From: Micromussa lordhowensis
Lineage: Eukaryota > Cnidaria > Anthozoa > Scleractinia > Lobophylliidae
Direction of reading: 5' to 3'
DNA: 64,000 nt
Assembly: GCA_964020085.1 (NCBI GenBank)
Contig: OZ026599.1
Location: 31,298,125 to 31,362,124 of the forward strand
In this document: positions 8,823-17,536 of the stretch, piece by piece
Layout: every line of letters begins with the position of its first letter
Numbering within the stretch: the first letter of the stretch is position 1
Made by a program: the position numbers and the translations under genes
The notes under the pieces: model-generated
The model's database searches: none
What the model saw: only the letters and a program-made list of their open reading frames with translations
Told to the model about the DNA's origin: nothing

Positions 8823-9287
8823 ATGAATTGCTCCAATCAACGGTCGGGGAATGACAAGATAGTTGTTTGTAGGAAAGCCTACAATAAAGACTATTATGCA
8901 AGGAACAGAGAGCATATCCTGGCCCGGCAAAAACGATATCGTGCGGAGAACGCTGAGATTCTCAAATCACGTCGTAAAAGGTGGTATGAAAACAACAGGG
9001 AAAGGCTCGCCAGCAGCCAGAGAGCCTATTGTCAACAAAACAAGGAACACATCAGAAATTACCGAAGCCAATACTGTAAAAACAACAGGGAACGGATCAA
9101 CAAGTATTGGAGGTCTTATTATGCCAAGAATAAGGAACAGATCAGGCAAAGACTTCGTGACCAAAAACAAAGAAAAGAAGGTCAGAATATCGTGCGTTTT
9201 GGGGCCTGGGACCAAGAGTCGGAGAAACTAGAAAGGAGTCTAGTTCCCAGCGATACACTTTGTGGAACACCGACGGTCAAGACTTAA
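8823..9287 (+). CDS. Basic short-repeat protein, right copy
   Basis: 154 residues from the first ATG (MNCSNQRSGN). The body, about residues 18-118, is built from repeats of 15-17 residues with the pattern aromatic-aromatic, then N-(R/K)-E-(H/R/Q)-I, then Arg/Lys: YYARNREHILAR, WYENNRERLASS, YCQQNKEHIRNY, YCKNNRERINKY, YYAKNKEQIRQR. Charge is strongly positive. Such periodic helices suit DNA binding or condensation; a virion-core or nucleoid role is a guess. The end is less basic and has two cysteines fewer than the repeat part. An AATAAA follows 41 bp after the stop codon. Confidence 0.65.
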   Translation: MNCSNQRSGNDKIVVCRKAYNKDYYARNREHILARQKRYRAENAEILKSRRKRWYENNRERLASSQRAYCQQNKEHIRNYRSQYCKNNRERINKYWRSYYAKNKEQIRQRLRDQKQRKEGQNIVRFGAWDQESEKLERSLVPSDTLCGTPTVKT

Positions 9288-9327
9288 AGTTGTAATCAAT
9301 TCTCTCTTTGGTTTTCATGCTGTTTTC

Positions 9328-9333
9328 AATAAA
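9328..9333 (+). terminator. Polyadenylation signal after basic repeat gene, right copy
   Basis: AATAAA about 40 bp after the stop codon at 9287, in TTTTCAATAAACG. Confidence 0.55.
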
Positions 9334-9384
9334 CGTCATACATTATGCATCAGACTCTTTGCTTTGTTCATAACAATTTCATGA

Positions 9385-9490
9385 CATAGGTATACCCCCC
9401 TATCCCCTGTCTTCACAATGGTTCTTAACCATGTGATATCGCATACCCCCTATCCCCCATCTTCTCATTGGATACCCGTTTTTATATACA
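9385..9490 (+). promoter_or_regulatory. Duplicated C-rich block and TATA box
   Basis: Two tandem blocks ATACCCCC(C)TATCCCC followed by TCTTC(A/T)CA(A/T)TGG lie at about 9389-9421 and 9443-9470, then TTTTTATATACAAG at about 9480. This precedes the small outward ORF at 9569. The duplicated block may be a regulatory element. The mirror copy is at about 3756-3861. Confidence 0.4.
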
Positions 9491-9568
9491 AGTCTTTCAG
9501 ACTTGAGCAAAATCATTTTACTTGTGACGACGTTGGACACACTTTTTCGCATTCTTGTCTTGGCGATT

Positions 9569-9631
9569 ATGAAACTAAGTGATCAAGAGCTGAGCATCGC
9601 TTTGGAAGAATTTGAAAGGAGTATGGTTGAT
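9569..9631 (+). CDS. Small outward ORF or first exon, right copy
   Basis: ATG at 9569 opens MKLSDQELSIALEEFERS..., reaching a consensus donor GAT|GTAAGT after 21 codons (phase 0). Unspliced, the frame runs to 9718 and ends LCGC (50 codons). Either a micro-protein or the first exon of a gene that once continued outward. An AATAAA at 10,059-10,064 lies downstream on the same strand. A TATA box and duplicated C-rich blocks precede it. No family recognised. Confidence 0.4.
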
Positions 9632-9993
9632 GTAAGTGAATTATTCTTGCCACTATTAGACAACCGCTTAGACCAGGAGCTCCTGCTTAGACCGAATTAC
9701 AATTTGTGCGGCTGTTGAATCAGGAGCGATGCGATTTGCAATGTTTGTTTGATCTTTACTTCAAGCGCGAACGTTTGTTTGAAATACCTTAGATGTTATG
9801 TTTAGCTTCTAAGCGTGCACGCGCTCGGTTTTAATTCATTTCACGTTTCATCTCTGACTTAATATGTTAATTCTTCAACGGTGGCTTAAAATGTCTTTTG
9901 TTTGTTTAAGATTCTTTTGAATGATGCTATTCTCAAGGGAACAGTCGAGATCAATGAGTTTAGATTTGCATTTCTACTTGATGTATTTCAATT

Positions 9994-10490
9994 AGTAGTG
10001 CACACACGTTGTTTGCAAATTGGACACAGGTCCCTCTTGTAAAGAATTAGGACTTTTTAATAAATACAATTGTTTCTCATTTGATGTACATGTGTCTAAA
10101 TTAATTCTCGAGTCCTAGGGGAAAAAAATATGATAAGACCGATCCAAGGCCTTTTCTCGCCCAAAACAAACTCCTATTTATCAAAGTTAGTCACGTGAAT
10201 TTTGAAGTTGCGTGACATTTTTGCGAAAACCCTTGCGTGATTTGTGTCGCCATGGAAATCTGTAAGACCGATCCCAGTCCTCCGTTGAGGCTGGTGGGCT
10301 GTTTTCCAACATGGCTGACTTTCATGGGCGCCGCCATCTTGAATTCTAAATTCAGCTCCTGATTGGTCCGATTTTTCAAGACGCCATCTTGGATTTGGAA
10401 AACAATAGAGTCTATTGTTCTCGAGACAATAGCCTATTGTCTTTCTCGGCTCCAGATTGGTTACCGTCCCTATAAGCCAGGTATAGTAGT
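9994..10490. repeat. Outer terminal segment of right arm
   Basis: Mirror of 1400-1896 without the nested insertion. It contains AATAAA at 10,059-10,064, CGCCATCTTG boxes near 10,332 and 10,381, and subterminal dyads ACAATAG-AGT-CTATTGT at 10,402-10,418 and ACAATAG-C-CTATTGT at 10,426-10,440. It ends GGTATAGTAGT at 10,490. Confidence 0.6.
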
Positions 10491-10496
10491 CGTGGT
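10491..10496 (+). repeat. Right target-site duplication of the palindrome
   Basis: CGTGGT matches 1394-1399 exactly and abuts the terminal ACTACTATACC in both cases. Confidence 0.7.
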
Positions 10497-11368
10497 AATT
10501 AAGCGAAAAAGTGTCATCGGCAAAAAAAATCGACTACGTAACAGATACCACTTTCAGTAAATTATTTGACCATCGAAAATACCAAACACTTCAGTCTGGA
10601 TGAAAATTTTAAAAATCACAAATGCAACACTTTGTCTGTTTTTAAAACAGGTGTCCACTAACAAAAGATGAAAATGTAAACTGAGCAAAAACTCAGGTGA
10701 TTTTCAAATTGACGTTATTTGGTAAATCACACTCTTAATATGTCAATTCAAAAAATTAAATTACGAATTTAAAAGCGGCAGAAAACTGCCTCGGAGAAAA
10801 TGATCGGAACCAAACCCCCAGTCAATTTGAAATTTCTGCGGAAAATGATATTAGTATGTGATCATTAACATTTGAACTTTGCTTCCTGTGATACAACCTT
10901 TTCTTTCCTTTAGATTTTCGAAAGAGCCGAAAATTCATCTTTCTAAGAACGAATACACGGCTGGGTATCAAGATATGACACTGCCACCTTACTTAGAATT
11001 TAATGCGGTGACATTACTTAGGTGGTTCTGTACAATTCTCGGACCATACCTAGCATTTTTCATTATCGTTTTACCAACCTTCCCTTGATCTGATCGATGT
11101 GAAAATTACGCCAGTTTTTGTAAAAAGATCGAAGTTTGGTTGAATGTGTTTGTTTTACTGAGGTAATCGACGTTTCCATGGATGCGGTAAACTAAAAAAA
11201 ATGAAAATCAAAGCATGAATTTTGTACGAATCAGATCTGTTATAGTAGAGCTGATTTCTAAAACCACGATGTATGGCATGGGGAATATACAAGAATAAAA
11301 AGATGTGTATGTTTGAGTTCGAATAAATCGCGAAAACATTTCAAACCATGCTTTATGTTTAATGGAAT

Positions 11369-11570
11369 AGACCTCTTTAGCTTGGGCAGTTTGTTGTCCC
11401 ATTTCAGACCATGTGATGATACTCCTGAGAATTCTTGCTTTCAAATTTTTAAATAGTCATGTGCATATGAATGAATAACTTTTAGATGATAAAAGAACTA
11501 TTCTCTGGAGAATGTCACATGGTCTGAAATGGGAAAACAAACTGCCCAAGCTAAAGAGGTCTATTAAATC
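11369..11570. repeat. Foldback repeat (MITE-like)
   Basis: AATAGACCTCTTTAGC, then TTGGGCAGTTTGTTGTCCC, then ATTTCAGACCATGTGA on the left reappears as the reverse complement at about 11,512-11,570 with one or two mismatches. Arms are about 60 bp around a ~75-bp loop. No coding content. Confidence 0.6.
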
Positions 11571-11666
11571 GACTGAAACAAGACTTTAAACAGAAATCCT
11601 ATTATTCAATGTAAGCTCAAGTTTAAATGTACATCTCAGAACAGCGGAAATATTTCAAACACTTAC

Positions 11667-11735
11667 ATTCGGGGGCTTCGCGATATATGATGGCGCAAAG
11701 AAAATCGTCTCTTTCGTCGGAGTGAAGTTTATGTT
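11667..11735 (-). pseudogene. Second copy of the candidate exon at 707-790
   Basis: The frame NFTPTKET.FFAPSYIAKPPN is kept and ends at a GTAAGT donor (11,661-11,666). The upstream part with the ATG is replaced by unrelated sequence, so this copy cannot start translation here. It is either an internal exon of a duplicated gene or a decaying duplicate. Confidence 0.3.
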
Positions 11736-14391
11736 TAATGGAATTAAATGGACTGAAACAAGAACACTATTTTAATGAAATTAATCCAAAAGACACCAAA
11801 ATGTGTCCTGAAGTTATGTTGGTTTGTGTTTCTTTGATCTCTCATCATTTTTTATTTATTTATTTATTTTTATATCGGGCCTACTTCATCGACAAATATA
11901 AAAGTGTTCATGTGTATTAATGCTAACGCAACTTTGGAATAAAATTGTTAACATCGCCAGGCATACACGGTTAACGTTTTAAAAAATATATATCAAGCCA
12001 TTTTAAACTGAGATTTTCGAAAAAGGGCTTAAAACCGAAAATTGTTCTAAATTTATTATGGAAGTGATGTTGAGAATAAGAATGCTTTGTATCACTTCAC
12101 AATCAGTCGAGCAACAGTCGTGCTAAAACGCTTCATCTGGTTCCTAAAATTGTCAATGAAAAATTCGCTTCTTCGAATTAATGGAAATGCAGGCAAACAA
12201 AGTTAAACTACTGAGAAAAAGGTGGCTGTTATTCATCGTGTTAGATGCAATGATAAAGGGTATTGTCGTTTGCCACACTTGAGAAGCGCTACGTAGATGA
12301 TATACTTTTTCACCATTCTGGATCGGGATAATGTTGACTTCTTCCTGCAACACCTAAACAGTCCACAACCGTCAATCCGTTTCACCATGGACAAAAGTCA
12401 AAGGCTTAAATGGTTTGGATCGGTTCAGAATGATGTTCACATTGCCAAAACTTTAGCAAAAGGAACTCGCGGCTAAACTCGACCGAAAATTTTTAGCTAA
12501 AATGAAACTGCACACGTCATGTTATTTACACACGGCCTTGCAATCCAGTCGTTTTATAATCCATGCGTAAATAAAGATTTTTACCGTGATGTCTCAACAG
12601 GAATTATGTAGGACCAGCGCGAGCACTATGTTATAATATGTAGTTATCTTCATTTAGTAAATTTTCGGCTTGTTTGCTTGCTGGAAATCATTTTCATTTG
12701 ACATGATAATTTGAAAAGAATTCGGTAATTGACTTCTAATTGACGTTAGTTGGTAAGTCTCACTCTGTTAAAAAAATTAAACAGCGAGCGGAAATCACGA
12801 ATTTGAAAACAGGAAACAAATGATTAGAAGAAAATGTTGGAAAACAAACCTTCAGTCAATAAAAATATGACCATTAACGCCTGTGCAGTGCTTCCTTTGA
12901 TGTTTATGTTTTTTTGGGTAATTTTCGACCAAAGGAGAACCAAACATACCGAACGATAGTATATATTTCAAATTAAGAAAGATTACGTTCCTAAGTAACA
13001 AGACATTCTCATCTTTCTTGCGATTTATAAGGTGTTGATATTTGATTACTTAGAGAAATAGTATTTTTTACATACTCTGGCTTTTCACCAGGAACGCTTT
13101 TGACTCGATTCAGTAATTCCTCAACTCAGTTAGCATATGTATTGTAAAGCGATTGGAGCATTGTCTTAGTAATTGCGCTAACCTCAGATCCATGAAAATG
13201 AAATATAGTGAAATTCTAAGTAGTCCATTGTTTCCAATTGATGGGTCGTTGTATCCTGTGAGTAATGGAAACTTCGCACAGTGTTAACAATAGTACTGAC
13301 ATATACTGACAGTATATGAATTATGAAGCTCATTAGATGATAAAAGTCGGGAAAAAAACCCTGAAGAACTGCTTTTTTTGTATAAAAGGGTTATAATCTT
13401 GCGCGAGACTCTGGAAACTGAAAGACTTTATCAAGGTAGGAGTACAAAGAGGTTTGGTTTGATTCAAAATGAATTTCCAGTTGCTTAAGAAGGATCCATC
13501 AAATATTTCGCCAGGCCAGGGCTAAAGCGTCCATTTCCATTTTTTGTGAAGCTGTTAAATTTTTGAATCGCAAAACTCAGTCGTAGTGAAAATGCTTCTA
13601 ATAAGTCAGTGGGAACCTCGGCCCTCCTTAGATTTTCGTTGTAAGAATAATTATGATTTGTTTAGGTTGCTATTTGTTTGGTTGGTTGCTATTGCAATGT
13701 GAAATCGGAGGCAGCTGATATATCAAAATCTCAGCTACGAAAACTGTTCTACGGGCAAGGGCCCTTCGCCATATTAGAAAAATTCAACTAGTTGTAGTAA
13801 AACTAGTTTCAAACGATCTTGCTTTCTAAAAAGGAATTGTAAGACTCAAAACCCCTGCGTTTGAACTTTTGTTCGCAGGTACCAGGTAATGATAGGAATT
13901 TAAACAAGTAGTAGGGACGGGAACAAATTATTGCCTCCATCAGATTTCCAGATGAACCGGTCTTGGAATGAAAAGTGGATGTAATATTTAAGAAATACAA
14001 TGTGTGTTTTTCTCCAGTTTTAGTATAAATGTACGTTTTCTGACCACGCTACTCACTATCTATTATGTTGTAGATAAAGAGTAGCGTAGCAGTGAGCACT
14101 TGTTAACAAACAGGCGGTCGCTTCTTTACGTCTCGAAATGTCTTTGAAGGGGATTTAGATAAAATTCTGAACAATTAGTAGATTTAAACTAAAACAATTA
14201 GATTAGTCGCTTTTTATTTCTCTAGATTGTTCGCTCTCGCGCGTATTTTCTTTGGGCTCTTCTCTACATTATAAGACAAAACAGCAGGCATGTATCATCC
14301 CACTTTATTCCAATGTTTATTAAACTATCCCACAATTACCCTTGTAAACGATCTTATTACATTTCAACCTCGTTTGAACAAAAACCCACCA
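11736..14391. other. Gene-poor AT-rich DNA
   Basis: No supported coding region in about 2.6 kb apart from the duplicated blocks near 12.7-12.9 kb. The only suggestive signal is TATAAAAGGG at 13,381-13,390, about 55 bp before AAG|GTAGGAG, which might be a core promoter followed by a non-coding first exon; no downstream exon was found. Confidence 0.35.
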
Positions 14392-14642
14392 CAATCCACC
14401 GTAGGAAAAAAGATGGCGGCTGTACATTTTACCACAATACCTTGCGAACCTAACACAGCGTATAAGACACAAGGTGAGCCAAATTTTTACAATATTTGTC
14501 TCTGTACTAAGTACATTGTGTATCGTAGGTCTGAAGATTTTATAACTCTTCTGTACATTTTTATGAACGTTGTTAAAGTTTTCGTGCGCTAAGAACTGTG
14601 GGTAAATGTACCAGTCGCTATCTTTTTTCCTACGGAGGATTG
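14392..14642. mobile_element. MITE with ~50-bp terminal inverted repeats
   Basis: Left end CAATCCACCGTAGGAAAAAAGATGGCGGC... pairs with the right end read on the minus strand (CAATCCTCCGTAGGAAAAAAGATAGCG...), and the match continues through TACATTTTACCACA and AACCT/TTAGCGC. Length about 250 bp, no gene. An AAGATGGCGGC box lies in the left TIR. Confidence 0.65.
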
Positions 14643-14992
14643 GTCGTTGTTGTTAAATAAATGGACAACGAATCCTGTTTCCCAGCTGACATATTGTCCT
14701 GTTTTCTAGAGTTGATGACGAGCTAAGGAGAAAAGAAAAGCCAACAGAAATTAAACACGCTTCTAAGGTGTGATAATTAAAAGCTGAAAAACTTGCTTGA
14801 GAGAATCCACGTTGTCGCTGTTGGCGTGATTCTAGCTTTGGAAAAAGAATTTGAGTTTTCACTTTCTTTACCGGCGTTTTTTTTATTTTCATCCCACAGA
14901 ATTGAAGTAAACTTGTTTAAATTTATAGCGTCCCACGTTTATAGCCGGTTTTACTTTTTTAATTCAGCTCTTGACCTTTGTAGATGCATTTC

Positions 14993-15419
14993 TTAAAGGG
15001 AGCCTCCACTCCTACCGAAGAATCACTTTAAACCGCAGGATATAGTATTTGCAGTAACGTTAGGTCTAATTGTTTTCCAGAAGAGTGTCTATAGTGGAGA
15101 AAAACGAATTTCAGAATCGCGCATTTTTGTTTTCAAATTTCCTGGGCGCCGCCATCTTGAATAATTGTGACGTGTCTTGGTTGCTCTATTGTTCTGACAT
15201 CAAGAGCTTTTGTCTAATAACAAAAGGGCAACCATTTCACGTCACAATTATTCAAGATGGCTGCTCCCGGGAACTTTGAAAACAAAAATAAACGATTCTA
15301 TAATTCATGTATTCAAGGCCAACGCGCTTTGTTAGTTAAAACTTCAAGCAAATTTTATTCTTAAAATTATTTAGTGTGATTTGAAGTAAACTTTTTGTCA
15401 CAGTGGAGGTTCCCTTTAA
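14993..15419. mobile_element. TTAA-flanked MITE, piggyBac-like
   Basis: TTAA at 14,993-14,996 and 15,416-15,419 flank a 419-bp element whose ends are AGGGAGCCTCCACT and AGTGGAGGTTCCCT. Inside is a second inverted pair: TTTTTGTTTTCAAA..., CCTGG and CGCCATCTTGAATAATTGTGACGTG at about 15,126-15,174 against about 15,238-15,288. No coding capacity. TTAA duplication is the hallmark of piggyBac-type insertion; the outer-plus-inner inverted structure may mean one element inserted within another or a complex TIR. Confidence 0.65.
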
Positions 15420-15835
15420 GGTAAAACAATAAGTTTAAGATAGTAAATCCAGTCACAGTGGCTTAATCGATATACAAATAAAGAGGGAAATGCTATGCAA
15501 TGGCTTAGTAATCACAAATAATACGGAATTGGGGTCAATTAGCGTTCGCATCTAAGAAAAAAAACATACGTCAAGGAGGTCGCAAAAAAGAACAACAACA
15601 GAAACAGCTTCTAGAGAAATGCCATACTGAAGAATCATTTATTAGTTAGGTTATTTTATATTATTATAAAGACTGTTCTAGTTAGTTTTGGTATTTTCTG
15701 CCTAAAGGTCCAGGAGGACTTGAACAGTTGAAAAGGAAAAAAAAAACAAAGCAGCTCAAACAAGTTAAACAAAGAAGTTCGTTACTTCCAATTAAGTTGC
15801 AACGGAGAATTATAAATTAATAACCTCTACCTACC

Positions 15836-16035
15836 GACGCTATGGCCTATTGGTAACTACATTGGGTTCTGAATGGAATGGCCCGGGTTTGAGCCTTTTT
15901 CGGCTCGGCTTTTTGTCGCATCGTCAAGAAGCCGATTGAGCTGGTGATAGTAGCTCTTCGACTAGGGGAATTAACAGTACTTAACAACTTAATTAGCTCT
16001 GCCCGAAGGCAGACTCGTTCCATCTCCACCTGTTA
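15836..16035 (+). repeat. tRNA-derived SINE-like sequence
   Basis: Pol III-type internal promoter remnants are visible: an A-box-like TATGGCCTATTGGTAA near 15,840 and a B-box-like GGGTTTGAGCC near 15,884, spaced as in a tRNA. A ~150-bp body follows. It is not a functional tRNA gene, because the cloverleaf stems do not pair. Boundaries are approximate. Confidence 0.4.
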
Positions 16036-16054
16036 AACAAATTTAATTTTAACT

Positions 16055-16130
16055 AACACAAGTTACCACTGCCTTATGCGCCTACTGGCGCCATGAGGAA
16101 TGATGATGATGATGAACACAAGTTACCACT
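16055..16130 (+). mobile_element. 44-bp retroposon tail with 16-bp target duplication
   Basis: AACACAAGTTACCACT is repeated exactly at 16,055-16,070 and 16,115-16,130, flanking 44 bp that ends in (ATG)n. This is the footprint of a severely 5'-truncated retroposon inserted on the plus strand. Confidence 0.6.
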
Positions 16131-16287
16131 CTCTTTGAAACGATCATTTTCGTTAGTAACGTGTTTTGTTGTTGTTTTTGTTTTATCGCTTTCTTAACCC
16201 TTTAAATGATCCTTCTTCTGCATAAGGCGCAGTCGAAAAACAAAATGATAATAATGTGGGAGAAAACGCTTTTTACAATTCTGCCTG

Positions 16288-17100
16288 ATGAATTGCCTCC
16301 AAGGTCCAGACGGGGATGTACTACGCACCTTCGAGGGGACACTTATTTATTTTACATCCTATCTCACTAGAAGAGTGCGTCATAGCGCAATTAAACTCTA
16401 TTTAGCGGCGGTTTGCAACCTCTATATTACGGTCGGGTACAATGACCCTCTAAAGGGCAAGCTACTTCTCCACAAGGTTTTACGCGGTATTCTCTGCTAC
16501 CAAGGCGAACAGGGTATTCAGCGTCAACCGGTTACCCCTCAGGTGCTCTTAGCAATCCGTCATGTTTTGCAATCATGGCTTAGCCCCCAGGATTTTTCCA
16601 TGGTCTGGGCCGCTTTTAATTTAGCATTTTTCGCCTTCCTGCGCTGCAGTGAATTTACCTACAACAGTGTCCGCAAATTTAGACCACTTTTTGATCTCTC
16701 TACCGAACTGATAGCCTTTCATCCAACCCTGGCATGCCCGGAGCGCATGGCGGTGCATCTAAAATCGTCGAAAACGGACGTTTGCAGGCGAGAACAATTT
16801 CTCATCATCTATCGCACTTCGAGCACTCTTTGGGCCGTGTTGGCTATGCGAGAGTACCTTCTCTTCGCACAGCCACAACAGGGTCTCTTATTTTACTTCC
16901 AATCAGGTAGTTTTCGGGGGAGCAGTTTCGCACCCTCTTCGGGAGAGTTCGAGGGTCGCAGGCCTGCCTTACCAGGGTCTTAAGGGCCATAGCTTCCGCA
17001 TACGTGCTGCTACCGACTTGCCAGATTGGCTTATTAGAGTAATGGGTCGCTGGTCCTCAGGCCAGGATGGCTACCGTTGTCAATCGTTTCTCGCTCAACT
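16288..17100 (+). pseudogene. DIRS-type tyrosine recombinase relic
   Basis: An open frame of 231 codons resembles the tyrosine recombinase of DIRS-like retrotransposons: LYLAAVCNLYITVGYNDP, KVLRGILCYQGEQ, AFFAFLRCSEFTY (first catalytic Arg box) and HLKSSKTDV. The frame breaks near 16,950; in another frame LKGHSFRIRAAT (the H-x-x-R box) and PDWLIRVMGRWSS continue to about 17,100. The C-terminal stretch corresponding to the catalytic Tyr reads YRCQSFL and seems lost. No reverse transcriptase or split direct repeats were recognised nearby, so this is a fragment. Its sequence is less AT-rich than the surroundings. Confidence 0.7.
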
Positions 17101-17363
17101 ATTTTTTTTTTCACCGGCTTTTATGCTTGGGGCGATGCATTGCCTTTCATGCATCAGTGGCGGTTAGGTCTGCGCAGCGACTTTCCCAAATTTGTCGTGT
17201 TTTCATCGCCTTGGAATATCGCTTGCTAACCGATACACTTGTCTGATCCAGCACGTGCTGTCTGTCATTCAGCTCGTAGTGCTGGGGAGATAAGTGAGGT
17301 TGTTTTGTCACGCTATCACCGGTCGTCGCATGGGCTAACGAAACTCAAGGCAGTGTTCCCCCA
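17101..17363. other. Unassigned DNA after the recombinase relic
   Basis: Probably the 3' remainder of the DIRS-type relic. No domain is readable. It ends with CAGTGTTCCCCCATTA (17,351-17,366), which recurs at 17,521. Confidence 0.3.
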
Positions 17364-17536
17364 TTACAAGTAGAGGTTAAAATATTTTTGAAAGACGCTT
17401 AATGGCGGTATAATTCTTAATGGCTTAATGACGGTTATACCTCTATTAAGCGTCTTTCAAAAATAGTTTAACCTCTACTTGTAAGTTTACAAGACGCTAC
17501 GCAGTTTCTTCAATTCTATTCAGTGTTCCCCCATTA
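17351..17536. mobile_element. Hairpin element inside 16-bp direct repeats
   Basis: CAGTGTTCCCCCATTA occurs at 17,351-17,366 and again at 17,521-17,536. Between them, 17,364-17,484 is a foldback whose arms begin TTACAAGTAGAGGTTAAA and include TTTTTGAAAGACGCTTAAT, about 50 bp each around a very short loop. The direct repeats may be a long target duplication, though about 37 bp of other sequence lies between the hairpin and the right copy. Confidence 0.5.

Larger units (their letters stand above)
1400..10490. mobile_element. Giant palindromic Maverick/Polinton-like element
   Basis: The whole interval is one inverted repeat. Left and right positions pair with a constant sum (13,246 inside, about 11,890 outside the nested insertion). 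Arms are about 3.9 and 3.8 kb and nearly identical. Each carries a packaging-type ATPase, an acidic protein, a basic repeat protein and a small ORF, all pointing outward, and they meet in an iteron-like array. Both ends read ACTACTATACC and are flanked by CGTGGT, indicating insertion as a unit by an integrase making 6-bp duplications. Hallmark Maverick genes (protein-primed PolB, retroviral-like integrase, protease, capsid) were not found, so it looks non-autonomous. The Maverick/adintovirus affiliation rests on the ATPase type and duplication length and is inference. A foldback assembly artefact is unlikely because the arms differ by point changes, array length and a one-sided insertion. Confidence 0.75.
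10680..12910. repeat. Diverged direct duplication of non-coding sequence
   Basis: About 10,690-10,900 and 12,715-12,910 share an ordered set of blocks: TTGACGTTA.TTGGTAA, a polyA-rich run, ACGAATTT.AAA, GAAAATG, CAGTCAAT, TTAAC and GCTTCCT.TGAT. The copies are diverged and direct. Together with the exon duplicated at 707 and 11,667 this suggests an old segmental duplication. No gene is supported between them except the exon copy at 11,667. Confidence 0.4.

Noticed and set aside
1400..10490. Palindrome as an assembly or foldback-read artefact
   Set aside because: Arms differ by substitutions, array length and a one-sided 1.35-kb insertion, and the ends carry a 6-bp target duplication.
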